Of a DNA stretch of 64,000 nt, positions 45,301 to 60,300 are shown piece by piece; the first letter of the stretch is position 1; each line of letters starts with the position of its first letter. Location of the stretch: NCBI RefSeq assembly GCF_965363235.1, contig NC_134850.1, positions 34,755,102-34,819,101 on the forward strand, given 5' to 3'. Both the position numbers and the translations under genes were made by a program. The notes below the pieces were generated by a model that made no database searches, had not been told where the DNA came from, and saw only the letters and a list, made by a program, of their open reading frames with translations. This stretch comes from Mytilus galloprovincialis. Lineage: Eukaryota; Mollusca; Bivalvia; Mytilida; Mytilidae.

Positions 45301-48300
45301 GGGACTGAAAGTCCACCAGCAGAGGTATCGTCCCAGTGATGTAAAAAATGGAAAACAACACGTTTAATAATTTATTGCGTCAGAAGCGCTTTTCTGGATT
45401 TACCTTCATCAGGAACGCTCAAAGAGTTGAAACCTTAGTTTCATAATAATTTCAAAATTTATAAACAGACAATTTATATTGTATTTAGATTTTAGATTTT
45501 CCTCCATATACATGTAACATCACACTTAAAAAGAGGATAAATCACCATAATATAATTACTAGTATCAGTATTGTTAAAATATATATCAAACCATTCAAAT
45601 AATTATTTAAACATTTCCCACGTATACTTAACATTCTTAAAAACAATTTCCTCCATACATGTTTGATTTAAAACAATTTTCTTCATATATGATACATGTA
45701 TAATTTAAAACAATTTCCTTCATATATATTTAAAAAAAAAATATCTCCATACTGACATTTCTACCTAAAGGGAAATAACTCAAACCACATTTGAATGAAC
45801 ACGCAACATTAACATGATTACCGTAATGTCACCTTTTCCTTTTATGGCTTTTGAGAAAAATTCTAACCATTAATTCACAAATCTAATTAAAATGAATTAA
45901 TTCCTAACTGAACTTAGAATTACAATCCCCACATCTTTACCAATTCATGCCCAAATTCATGCAGTAATTTTATCCCACATGTTTATCCTACATTAATATT
46001 CCTTTAATAACAATCCAAATTCAGAGTCATGATAAGCTTGAATAAAGTGTCCATATTTTCAAAACTGTACAAGGTTCACCCCTGCAATTGTATCAAGCTG
46101 CACTGTGCAGAACATTTTATTAAAATAATATCTGTTTTTGTTTTGCAGGGAGCTGTCATAGTACATTTCATTTTAACAATATGGTGAGTAAATATGTATT
46201 GTTATCTTAAACATTTGTAACAACTAAAAACATACATGTACATGTATATATATGGTAAAAATAGGATTTGTACATTCTTTGTAATGGGTCACAAAAGAAT
46301 ACCACGGCAAAAACCCCAAAAGTTAAATACACAGTCCCAGACAGTCCCACCAGCTGACACAGTATTTATGCTTTGCCACATCAGCCTAGGAAAACCTAAA
46401 TAACTCAGAAAATTTTAGCTTGCATAAAATTGTGACATTGAAAATGAAAATACTGAAACAAAACAGGCTCAACTAAAACAGCTAAAATTATTTGAGGTCA
46501 CTTTACATGCGTTAACCATGTTTAAAAGCTCCAAATACACACAGACCATCCAATAGAGATTGAATAAGAGGAGATCTAGGTTAAATATCATGGAGACAGT
46601 AACTTTATAAATATTGCAAAATAGGTTCCAGCGCTGTCATCAATTGTGTCAATGATAGTTACATGTCTCTGATACAGTTATTAGACCTGCAGTTTTGAAA
46701 ACAAAAATGTTCATGAAAAAAAGAAGAATACAAAAGTTTATTTTGTCATCAAATTGTATAAATATCATGATAAGTGTATATTATTATTCTTCATGACAGT
46801 GCTTCATGTCAGTTTGCTGTCAATTTGTTTAAGAAAACATCAATATCATGAATATCATTATAATCTTCATTTGTGTATTTAAAAAAAAAAAGGAGTTGTC
46901 TCCCATTACATGTACATAAATTACAGCAGCACATTTTATAGATTTATGTTCACTTCCTTTTTTATCCCAACAAAATTGTTAAGAGTGGCCCAGTACGTAA
47001 ACTGTAAAAGATGTTTTGAACATAAATGGCTTAGATAAGAATATTTTAGAATATTATATTTAATTTTTTTTTTGCTTATTTCTACAGTCTAGCTTGTAAA
47101 AAGTAGAATACATTGTTTGACTAAATCTGAGATACATTATATTATGTAAACTTGCAGGATAACTAGAAGTTTTCAATTCAATCCCACTTTACTTTTAAAT
47201 AAAAAAACGTTTGCGTGTCTCTTTTGGTAAAAAAAAATATAAGCCACATTTAGATTGACCATTTCAACGGTGAGTTTTGTATTTGTTAAATTTATTGTAC
47301 ATATGTACATGTTGTTGTACTGTAAATTCAGAAATTTTTGCATGCATTTATTATTGCAATTTTGTTTTTTAGATTGAACCAAATGCCATTATATGTTTGC
47401 AATACTGAGAAAAAAAACACTAGCCTAAGGGCTCATTCATGAATACAACAAAATCTAAAATATTAGTTTGAACAATTGCAAATACGACTCTGTCACAGTT
47501 TTTTTGCGCAATAATAAAACATCTTCATAATTTTTAAATTTACAGTATATACACATACATGTATATATGAAATATATATCTAAGTTTTATTATTTGTATT
47601 CTAGGGCATCAATGAGTGGTGGATTCTTACCCGAGTCCTATATTTACATGAACATGTTTGTACTGTTGATTGGTGTGTTTGCCATTGTGATGAATGAGTC
47701 TGTAGATGCAGTTTTTATGGTATAATAATTATAAATAATAACATAAGTTGTATTTTTCATTATAATACGTTATTCTGATTGGCTGACTGCAATCTCGTGT
47801 TATTCCTGCATTACACAATAAAATTTATCATTCATGATGACACGAGGTCCATGAAAGGGGTCTCTTCCGGTATAATGAAATAAACGAAAGACTTTCTAAG
47901 GTTCGGATGGTTTTATTACCAGAGAATAAAAACTCTGAAATAACAAGATTATAAACATTAATGATAGTTCATGTAACATATATAATATATTATTATACAC
48001 ATATTATATCACAGACAATTTTAATACAGTTTACACAATTTCTAATATAATGGTGTTACTATAAACAGTAGATACACATTTACTATGGAATGTTCATTCA
48101 TTCAATCGTGTAGTGAAATGTACATCACATGTCACATGTACTTTAACAAACCGGTTTCTCTGACCGACATTTAATTATAACGGTAACCAGTTTCAATGCG
48201 TTTACAACCAAATAGAATTAAATGTATCTTAAAATTACATCTCGCAAGTATATGAAAGTTTACAATTAAACTTATTAAATATTACAACATTCAAAAAGTA

Positions 48301-51300
48301 TTTACTATGTCTGAATACCAACATATAAATTCCACCACTGATTTGCTAAAAACGCGCAAATCGCCAATGGAAATAATCCATGAATAACTATCATTTCTAT
48401 AGTATAAAATAATACAAAAACTACAAATTATGCGCTTACCACTTGTGGAGTGAGTTCTCTAGTAAATAAGGAACTTGGCACAAAGTACAAAGAAGTAATC
48501 TACATCAGAGTCCTGAAAACCAAAATACAATAATAAGAACGGACTCTTCGTAATTATATAAAATACTAATCACATGACAATTGTATTCAATTCGTCCATA
48601 TAAAAATAGCATTATGCGGACATGTAACTCGTTCTTCTTTTTACAATATACTGTAACTTATCATACATGTCGCCATTTTTCTACATGCAGTATTCGTAAA
48701 ATACTGTTATTACGATATCTCTATACATTACATAATTACGCTATGATCAGCGGCAAATATTACATTACTTTATAAAAATATGACCTAGCTTCTTTACCAA
48801 AAATACGCTCATTCAAATCTTTCATTCCGATGTTATAAACATGCAATCTGAAGAGTATTTACTCGAAAATAGGAAAGTTAACCAAATCTATTAATTCGTG
48901 TCAAAATGTTAATAAAGAAGAAAGTGCAACTTACTAGTCATGTCTAGAAAACTGTCAAGCTGAATATAATAAATACACAATCTGTAAATATGGGTTTCTG
49001 CTATAATAGTCTGAGTAAATAATGGACGTCTTTCACTGACCAGTGTCCAGGTGAATTCTACCCAAGGTACACAAAGGAAAATTCAATTTAACCGCCAATA
49101 ACTAAGAACCAATCAAAACAAGAGTTCAATTTCAACCCCCATGAATATGTATGAGTAACATTACTCAATACGTAAATCATATACTAAATCAAGTCATAAA
49201 GGATAAATATCCTTTAGTAAAAATACTTTGCAAGAGTGAAATAATTAAACTAAAGACCCAATAAGAATTTGATAAGTAGATTTTTAATATAAATCAATGA
49301 TTTCAAAAGTGCAAATTACATAATTTATGAAGCATGAAAAATCACTCTGCTACATCCTCCCCTCTGTTAAAAAAATGACTTCCATGTCATTAGAACTGTC
49401 TTCCCCTCTCCAGAAAGCATGGCGTCCTCGACATGATGGAACACTAAAGGTCACTCTCCATTATCTTCATAATGGTTCTGGAAAGCTCTATCTCTTGTCC
49501 TTTGAATATACCATTCTCTGCTTGATGTAGCAACCAGTTTACTCTCCTCAACCAGTCTGGCTGTGTTATGGCCTGTTTGGACGTGGTGACGTAGTCCTTG
49601 AGATAAGCTGGTGGTTTGCGTTCTCTCTGGGGTCGAGTAACTGGTGAATGTCGTGGTGGTGTCGGCAATATACGACGCTGTCGTTGTCTCTGTGATGGTG
49701 GTGTTGGTAAGCAAAGGCTCTGTCTTCCATGTTGATCTGCTGGTAGCTGTATGCTCGTCTGGAATGGTCTAGTCTGACACAGCATGCAAAGGCCAAATGA
49801 CCGGCTTGACCACATCGGTAACAGATGATAGGTTCTCTCGGTTGAAATGTTGAAGTTGGAGCAGGTGGATATGCATGTTGTACTGGTTGGTAGTAGTCGT
49901 TGTCCCAGTAGGGTCTTTGTCTGCGGTTCCTGCGTCGTCGACGTCGTCTATGTGATGAACCAATAGAACCATACTGTTGCTGGGTATCAGGTTGGTACTC
50001 AGTGGGCTCCATAGTAGAAAAAAATACACGATAAAAAAAATCCGATATAATACAAAGTACACGCTGTATATATGCCAAAAAAAACTTTCAAAAATATTAA
50101 TGACTTATAGTCACTAATAATATTCAAGTCAAATAAAATATTTCCAAAAAAAATTAAGTTCAAATTATCTCCCCTTCTGTATCAATTACAAATGTAACTG
50201 TACAGTATTCAAAGTCAAGTAATAACTATCAATCACTAAATGCAAATACCTAAACTGCTGTCAAGAAGAATGACTAACAAATGACTAATGCAACAAGTCA
50301 AGACTGACTTCAACCACAGTAAATGTCAAGTAAACAATCAAAGAACTAAGGGCAATAACTCCAACTAAGTCAAATATACCTCAGACACAAGTCCTAATCA
50401 GAAATACCAAGAATCAACTACACTTCCGGTATGCAATGTCAAATCAAGTAAAGTCTAATCTGATGTGATAAAGCTAAGTGTTAATGCAAGTAATGTTAAA
50501 CTGTGTGTATAACCTCACAACTATACTATACTCTACACTCTCTATAATCAAGCTAGGTTAATCAAAATATGTTTCGAAAAAAATATATGTTCAACTACAT
50601 GTATTTATAATGCCTATGTATTTATTAACTTATAGGTCTTATACCACCACACTATAATTATAATCAAAATCAATCTTATAATCAAACTATTTATAAGAAA
50701 TCAATACTCAATAACCAATACACCACACTATATATATAATCAATACAGTACTATTAACTAACTCTAGTTAATACTTAATATCAGATAAACATTATGTAAA
50801 CAAATTATCAAACAATAAAATACAACTGTATACTCAAGTATACCACTGGCAGAACAAAAATACCAGTTTTAAAAATCTTTTTTAAGATTTGCTAAGTCTC
50901 TTTCAGTTATACTCAGTAACAAATATGTATAATCAAGTCTAAAATACCCAATAATATATAAATACTCTACGATCTAGATGAATACCAATTTCAGAACATT
51001 ATGTGTTTATGTGTCACATCATAATGTATAAGTACTATATACTATAACTGTATACGATAGTGTTGCTTTCTGTGTTTACTTTAATCTGTATAAGTCACAT
51101 ATGGTTTTACTAGCAGTACAAACTAACTCTCACTGTAACCTAACTGTCACTGTGTATATGCAAGTGTGTATGAAAAAAATAAAAAAAATAAATGAAATGA
51201 CAAAGTCAAAACGTCAAGTGCTTATGACCAAGTACTGATGCACCAAATTTTTTTTAAAAAGACAATGTATACTGAGTGTAGGTATTGATGCACCACTACG

Positions 51301-54300
51301 AGTTCACACTAAACATGGTGTTTCAATCAATCATAGACTAAGTCAGTGACAGTATAACACTATACCCTAGAAATAAATGGAAAAAAAAAATCAAAGTGTC
51401 TTTTTCAATCAGGTTTGTGTATAAATGTGTGAAAAAAACTAAGTGTTGAAAGCAAACTATGCTGTATACAAGCTACAATATATATAAAGTAAAACTGCCT
51501 ACCTTATAAATAAGAATATTTTCCAACACAAATAATCAATGCACAAACACAATGTACAATAATCAAAAGCAAATGTCAAGTTTTCAAAACTAAAAGTCTA
51601 AGTTACAATAAAGTAACTTCCGGTACAACAATCTTCTAAGTCGGTTATACGGTATACATGTATGTAAACAAATACACGTGGACATCCACATGGCTAACGG
51701 AGATAAACATCAACACGTGCACGTGATCTGGAAAATATTGCGTGACATCACTATTGGTAAACATCAACATCTACGGGTAGAAAGACAATAATTCTGGAAC
51801 ATCGGACTTCTGACGGATCTCTCTGTGCCACATCAGTCCCTACGTGGGCGCCAAATGTGAAAGGGGTCTCTTCCGGTATAATGAAATAAACGAAAGACTT
51901 TCTAAGGTTCGGATGGTTTTATTACCAGAGAATAAAAACTCTGAAATAACAAGATTATAAACATTAATGATAGTTCATGTAACATATATAATATATTATT
52001 ATACACATATTATATCACAGACAATTTTAATACAGTTTACACAATTTCTAATATAATGGTGTTACTATAAACAGTAGATACACATTTACTATGGAATGTT
52101 CATTCATTCAATCGTGTAGTGAAATGTACATCACATGTCACATGTACTTTAACAAACCGGTTTCTCTGACCGACATTTAATTATAACGGTAACCAGTTTC
52201 AATGCGTTTACAACCAAATAGAATTAAATGTATCTTAAAATTACATCTCGCAAGTATATGAAAGTTTACAATTAAACTTATTAAATATTACAACATTCAA
52301 AAAGTATTTACTATGTCTGAATACCAACATATATAAATTCCACCACTGATTTGCTAAAAACGCGCAAATCGCCAATGGAAATAATCCATGAATAACTATC
52401 ATTTCTATAGTATAAAATAATACAAAAACTACAAATTATGCGCTTACCACTTGTGGAGTGAGTTCTCTAGTAAATAAGGAACTTGGCACAAAGTACAAAG
52501 AAGTAATCTACATCAGAGTCCTGAAAACCAAAATACAATAATAAGAACGGACTCTTCGTAATTATATAAAATACTAATCACATGACAATTGTATTCAATT
52601 CGTCCATATAAAAATAGCATTATGCGGACATGTAACTCGTTCTTCTTTTTACAATATACTGTAACTTATCATACATGTCGCCATTTTTCTACATGCAGTA
52701 TTCGTAAAATACTGTTATTACGATATCTCTATACATTACATAATTACGCTATGATCAGCGGCAAATATTACATTACTTTATAAAAATATGACCTAGCTTC
52801 TTTACCAAAAATACGCTCATTCAAATCTTTCATTCCGATGTTATAAACATGCAATCTGAAGAGTATTTACTCGAAAATAGGAAAGTTAACCAAATCTATT
52901 AATTCGTGTCAAAATGTTAATAAAGAAGAAAGTGCAACTTACTAGTCATGTCTAGAAAACTGTCAAGCTGAATATAATAAATACACAATCTGTAAATATG
53001 GGTTTCTGCTATAATAGTCTGAGTAAATAATGGACGTCTTTCACTGACCAGTGTCCAGGTGAATTCTACCCAAGGTACACAAAGGAAAATTCAATTTAAC
53101 CGCCAATAACTAAGAACCAATCAAAACAAGAGTTCAATTTCAACCCCCATGAATATGTATGAGTAACATTACTCAATACGTAAATCATATACTAAATCAA
53201 GTCATAAAGGATAAATATCCTTTAGTAAAAATACTTTGCAAGAGTGAAATAATTAAACTAAAGACCCAATAAGAATTTGATAAGTAGATTTTTAATATAA
53301 ATCAATGATTTCAAAAGTGCAAATTACATAATTTATGAAGCATGAAAAATCACTCTGCTACAATGAACTAAATAAAAACTTGATAAAAATCGTGTTATAT
53401 GATCCTAGCTAAAAAATGTAATTATAAGTATTGAATGCTTCTTTTTGTAACTTCATAGGGTTGTAAAAGCGTTCACCGCATGCACATTTTTAATTATCTG
53501 ACAGCTAGTTCAAAGCCACTAACAACTAATAAAAAAATCATGCATCTAAGACTAAACTATCAATCCGTACACATCCAACATCCAATGAGTTTAGTGTAAA
53601 GACGTCATAAACAGCCAGAGAAAAACATGACCTTATGCAATGCCAAGTTACAGGTATCAACAGATTGTAGATCCATGAATATGTATATATGTATTTAACA
53701 TACTAGTAATATTTAGTTAGCTTTTAATTTACTGATAACAAAATCAATATTTATACCAATAAAAACAATATTCAATGATCTTATTATAGTGTTGAATAGG
53801 TAACCTTTTAGAATAAGTTTACTTAAAGGAGCGACAAGTTTACATGGATCATTTCTAAATTTCCGGGCACGGTTAACAACATTTCCGTAAAAATGAGGAT
53901 GTGCTATCCCGTTTGAAATAAGTTTTCTACCGGTACAACCAAACTTCAAAACCAGATCTTTATATCTATGGAAAAATTTTAGTAAAGGTTTTAAGTAATA
54001 TATGGTAACAATATCCCTGGTTTAATAATTTACCAGTAATACATAGGTTGCGTTCGTTAAAATCGAAAACGTCACAACAGACACAGGCATAGGGAACAAG
54101 TTGTGAAATATAAACAACGTAAGATGGTGCCAAAGGAACATCACCATCTAAAAATGGAAAATTAACAATAGGGAACGAAAAAAATCGTCTCTTTTGTCGT
54201 AAATTTAGTGTGGAGTTTCCCGTTTACAACCAAAATATCTAAATCCAGGAAAGGACAGTTATTACTGAATAAATTTGATTTATTTAAAGTAAGTTCCTTG

Positions 54301-57300
54301 GGGTAAATTTCAGCAGTATATTGAGAAAATTCTTGATTATTTGACGAAAAAATATCATCAAGATAACGGTAAGTGTTGTTGAATTTATCAATTAAATGCA
54401 ATTTCAACGGGTCTTTACTGAGTTTAGTCATAAACTGTGTTTCGTAACAGTACAAAAATAAGTCTGCTATTAAAGGGGCACAATTAGTGCCCGTGGGGAT
54501 ACCTACAACCTGTCGATAAACTTTGTTGTCGAAACATGGTTTAAATGTGTTTCAAACTGTAAAAAAGAAAGTTGGTATTTATCCAGAAAAAAAAATTCAA
54601 CCATTTCACACTGCAATATCATTATGATCTTTATCAATAAGTTCATGTACGTAATAAGCCAAAAGAAAAGATGAAAAAAAATGTTGTACATATCTTCCTG
54701 CCTTCTTTATAATTTTAAAATGATAAAACAATAAAAAGACTGGTATGAAATATCATTTCTAGTTCTGCAAGTTGAATTATATTTCCACGATAATAGGTCC
54801 GAGACCACAATTGTCGTCCCTTGATTTTCGTTCACGAATATAGTCCCTAGTGTTGACAGTGGGTTACTTGCCAATTTGTATACCCTTCCAAATTTATTTC
54901 TGTATGTTTAATGCCTCAAATTGCAAGTAGGGGGGTCAAATTACACTGTAAAAAAATTTGGGTCCAGAATTTTAAAGGAAAGTAGTGATTTGGTCCAGCT
55001 GAAAAAGGTTGAAAATTAGCACTTTGGAATCTGTCAAAAGATTTCAAGACGCCCTAAACATAAAATTGTCCATATTTTGAGTTAGAGCCGATGAAGTTTT
55101 CTATAATTTTGATATAATTTGTCCCAAAAGTAGCACAACACACTGTAAAAGTTTCTTTGAGAAAGTGCAGGTGGGATTTTTTTTATTTTCATTTATGTTC
55201 CAAAAGAAATGCACTACGAAATAATTGTGGTCTCGGCCCAATATATATATATATTTGTGATTTAAGATTAGAATTTTACAGATTTCTTTCTGATGACATA
55301 TGATAGTTTTTGTACTAATCAAAATTGAATGACAATTATCATAATATGATAGCCTGAGTCAAGATTAGGGATACACTTGGGTGCTATTTTAAAAATTCTA
55401 GAATTTCTAGTAATTTCCCAAATCACTGCTGATAGATTAAGATCTGAGCCAGTGAAACTGATATTAAATGATGCTTTTTTCTTTTGCAGTTTTTATTTTT
55501 CCACTGTTTTACAATGATACAAGACATCATATTTCTTGGAATATTTGAACCAATAGGACATGATTTTTTTGAGAGACCTGACGGTAAGTTTTGACCTTAT
55601 TCAAACACATTGTTTTCATGACTTTTTATAACAGAATGAGACTGCCATTGTTTAGATTTTGTTTTCAGACGGACATGTTTTGTATCTCTTGTTATTAAGG
55701 GAGCAATTATTTAATTTCAAGGGAGGGGTTTATATTTTTTTGTGTGAGTTAGAAATATTTTATCGCGCAAAGCAGGATTTAAAAAAAAATTTCAATGCTA
55801 CCAATAAATTTTTTTTCTCACAATTGATCACTATATTTTATGGGGAAAATCTGGATTCAGAATTTTTAAAGCAATTGCTTTTATGCTATCGCGTATGGCC
55901 ATCTTTGTGACCCAGATCAGAGACTCCGCCCATATCAAGCCATAGTATTTTGTTAAACAGGCTCCTGGTCTGTCATTCTTTAACACCTATGTATGTTTTC
56001 TAATGCAATACATAGCTTGAAACTTTAAAAAAACGTTAGTGGATTTAAGAAGTATCAGAATATGTTCTTGTAGATGTATTTTTGTATTTAAAGGGTCAAC
56101 CGTTTGACTATCAAATAACATAGAAGTCCGAGTGAAAAAAAGTACATTTTTATAACTGCGATTCCGTTTTCCGCCGTTCGTACGATGTTTCAACAAAATA
56201 TGGATTCATTTCAGTTGTTGATTTAGTATTGAAAATTTAACTGAATTATCTCCTATTAAATACGGTTTTATATGTTTAATTTGTGTTTCTTTAAGAGGTC
56301 AGGTGCTCTTGTTCATTCATAAAATTATCGTTCATTCATACATTTATCGTAAAATCAAAATCACTACACAGGTTAATGCGTAGTGTCAAATGATTACCTG
56401 TAATCTAAAAATAGACAAACTTTGTTTGCGCAAATAATTTAGCGGAACGAAACCCTTGTTGAAAACAAATAACAATAAGTTCGTTTTCCTTTTCTGTCAA
56501 ACTCCGTAATATTTATCGATCACCTTACTAATGAAATGAACCCGTCCAAACGTAGTAGATGCCAAGTCGGTCCAGATGAAGAGATATTTCAATTTGGAAT
56601 TTTCTAGTTACATAGATTGAAAAAAAGTACGTCTTTTAAATATCATGATCAAAACTGGGAATGCATAACAAATGTCAGATGAAACCATTATCCTCGTCTT
56701 TTCAGTGAACAAGTCTACTACGTTTGTTGACACTCGACGGTCCACCGTGTTAGCAATTTTATTTCACATGTTTTCGAAATATTGAAGATCATTTTTCGCA
56801 ATGTTTCCTGAAAATTGATAAATGTCAAAGCAACGTAGAGCTGTTTGTTCTTGTTTGTATAATAAAATTGAGAATGGAAATGGGGAATGTGTCAAAGAGA
56901 CAACAACCCGACCATAGAAAAACATACAACAGCAGAAGGTCACCAACAGGTCTTCAATGCAGCGAAAAATTCCCGCACCCGGAGGCGTCCTTCAACTGGC
57001 CCTAAACAATACATCAGTGATAACGATTTAATGTCATGTTTGTCTGTGATGACCCCCCCCTTTTCGGGGTTGCATGAGAATTATAGTTATCTCGTACCCA
57101 CATGCACTTGTTTCTATCCATAGGCAGGTCGGCTATCCATATAAAACTATTTTGGATAGAAACAAGTGCCTGTGCTCGTACCGCACCAGAAGGACATACA
57201 TGTATATCAACTGAGCAATAATGTTTGGAACTTAGTTTTAAAAATGATGACAAAGTACCATTATGAAAATATTTTTATTAAGCTGAAATATATATTTATT

Positions 57301-60300
57301 CTTTACATGTTTATGTCTTGTAAGATATTTTATTTCTTTCCCGTTTTTTAACATTTGCGTCTGGAAAGTTGAAATGTTTTAACTTAATCATTTGTGTTAA
57401 TGGTTAAATATAAATTGTTAAAATTAAATCAATAAAGGAAATTATTGCCCAGTTACAAACACTACCAGGGGATAATCCATGATGATTTCTTTTTGAGTTA
57501 TATGTTTCAGCACATGTATATTTGACCCCAACTTTAGCCTGGTAAACGTGTTGTCTCCTTGTGAAATATAAAACATATTAAAAATGACTTTCTGCTAAAG
57601 TCTTTTATTTATATAAAGTTAAAACCTTTTTACTTCTAACTAGACAACACTCATGTCAGGTTTAATTATTATATATATGTGGATGAAAAATAAAAGTCCC
57701 CAAACATAAACATGACAGCAATTGCTTTTACAGCCTTTAAGGCTTTGATTTATTTGTCCTCTGCATGACCAGATTATATTTTCTTCAAATTGGGGAAAAA
57801 CCATAACATCCCCCTTGAAGTTGAATGGCTGTTCCCTCTTAATTTTTTTTCTCACTTGATTAAATTTGTGATTAATGGTAATTTTAACAACCAGGCTAAT
57901 TATAAATAAGTTCTCTTTAGAAGGTGTAACTTCCTGCTAAATATCATGCATATATATTGTACTCAGCTTTGTTCTAACTAACTTTTTTTTTATATTTCAG
58001 TGGTTGGGAGATCAAAGAATCTGTACAGATTTAGCCTTGGGTATCCTATTGAAATTTTTAACTTTTATTTTGTGAGGAAATTTTCTTTCTTTTAGTCCAT
58101 TACTGTGGTATTATTCATGGTATACCAACTTCTCAGGTTTTTTTTAGTACAGTTGAACCATAAACTTGAATACTCAAGGAAGTACAAATTTTCTATAAGT
58201 TTATATACAGACTTTGGCAAAGCTGTGCAATAAAAAAAATTGAATTACAAACTTTATCAATGCGCGAAAATTTGTATCCATGAAAACATACGAGTCCACG
58301 GTATTCTCTATTCTGTCAAGCCAATCTAGACCCTTATGTACATGAACTATATATAAAAAAGAAGATGTGGTATGATTGCCAATGAAACAACTGTCCACAA
58401 GAGACCAAAAGAACACAGACATTAACAACTATAGGTCAAAGTACGGCCTTCAACATGAGCAAAGCCCATACAGCATAGTCAGCTATAAAAGGCCATATAT
58501 GACAATGTAAAACAATTCAAACAAGAAATCTAACAGCCTTATTTATATTAAAAAAATAAATGAACGAAAAACAAATATATAATACATAAACAAACGACAA
58601 CTATTGAATTACAGGCTCCTGACTTGGGACAGACACATACATAACTAATGTGGCGGGTTTAAACATGTTAGCGGGATCCCAACCCTCCCCTTAACCTGGG
58701 ACAGAGGTTTAACAGTACAACATAAGAATGAACTATAAAAATCAGTTAAAAAGGCTTAACTCATCAGATGGACAAAAATATCTATCTCTTTTTATTATGA
58801 GCAGACCTTGAAAAGTTGAAATAAGTGGCAAGTGAAATACTGTAAATTCAGAAATTATTGCGAGGTCTAATAAAGGCGATTAATGAGGCTAGGTCAGTAT
58901 CAAAATAATACATGTAATAAGACCTTTCATTCTGATAGCTGAAATATAGATATCTATGCATATTTTTTTTTCAAAATTGCTACGATTGAAATTAAATTTT
59001 GTCTATTCTGTAAAATATCAATAATAAATGCATACCATTATTTCTGAATTGACAGTACTGGTATTGAATTTACAGAAGGTATACCTATTTAAAAAACCAA
59101 GTAATTTTATCCAACTCTGCCTCATGTCTCTTTAATTGCATTGATTTCTTCATCCTACTGAAGTGGGGCCTTGATGGTGAAAGTAGTTCATCGACTGTAA
59201 CACTGTAACACTGAGGTGTTCAGTACAGACCTCACACATGTATGAAGCAAGTGTGTCTGAATCGTTGACTGTGATTGCCAGTTTTCCTGCTAAATGTTTA
59301 CCCAGGGACTTCATCTTCCTGCATCAATAAAAACTTGACACAAAAAAGAATTGCCAACAGGACTCATCATACTGAAAGTGGTGTTTACCACACAAAATCA
59401 ATCAATTAATACTCTTTCTTAACCATAATCAGAATGTGCATAGTAAATTTGATTTTAAAACCAGTGACAGCCATATTGTTGTACCGTATCTGGCAGGATA
59501 GACAAGGCCATGCATTTGATTTGCCATTTAACATTCCTGGAATTCCTGGAATGGGTAAGTACTTATATATATATGTATTTCTACATTAGTTAAATCAACA
59601 GCAGAAGTTTATCTGTAACATTTAGAAATTTTGTTTTGCAATTTGCCTTTTTATGCCCCACCTACGATTTTATTATGTTTTCTGGTCTGTTCCAACAACT
59701 TGAAACTTGGTACACATGTTCCCTATGATATGGTCTTTCATATTTATTACCAAATAAGAGTTTTTATCCCAATTTCACGGTCCATTGAACATAGAAAATG
59801 ATAGTGTGAGTGGGGCATCCAAGTATTATGGACACGTTTGTGTTAAATGATTAAATTGGCAAAATGAACTGATTCAAATACAGTAAAAATTCTAAATAGA
59901 TATAGGAAGATTTGGTATATGTGCCAATGAGAAAACTCTTTATCAAAGTCACAATTTGTAAAATGTAAACCATTATAGGTAAAAGTCTTCATTAAGGAGC
60001 CTTGAACAGCAAGCTATAAAGAGCCCCAAACATGACTAGTATAAAACCATGCCAATCTTGTTTAATTAAATGTCAAAGGTTAATGTTAAGTATAACTCTT
60101 CCTCAAATAGTGTTATTTGAAAATTGTCCATAGCCCTATTATGGTACATGTATTTGTGTTCTTTCTCATGTAATCAGTAAAATCATCAAAATATTTTTTT
60201 CTTCTTTAATAGGTAACCAACATGATAGTAAATATGAAAACATCGACCAATCAGTGCCATCTAGTAATTATGTGGAGACAGCATCAGCACCTAGAGGAAT

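Larger units (their letters stand above)
47852..53362 (-). mobile_element. Non-autonomous LTR retrotransposon
   Basis: Near-identical LTRs at 47852-49354 and 51858-53362 differ visibly by one TA insertion. On the minus strand the LTR begins TGTAGCAGAG and ends CCCCTTTCA. A lysine-tRNA-like primer binding site follows the 5' LTR, and a purine tract precedes the 3' LTR. The 2.5-kb interior holds only a gag zinc knuckle and a pol-like C-terminal tail; no protease, RT, RNase H or integrase core is seen. ATGAA follows the right LTR and overlaps the left LTR start, so the target duplication is ambiguous. Confidence 0.9.

Noticed and set aside
45283..45345. CTGATGATACCCTTGGGACTGAAA as a further hammerhead
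   Set aside because: CTGATGA and GAAA are present, but no NUH cleavage triplet follows a plausible stem III and stem I cannot be paired.
48581..52783. Identical 64-codon frames (MYSIRPYKN..) at 48581 and 52589
   Set aside because: They lie at the same position in both LTRs, on the strand opposite to the element. The identity reflects LTR identity, not coding constraint.
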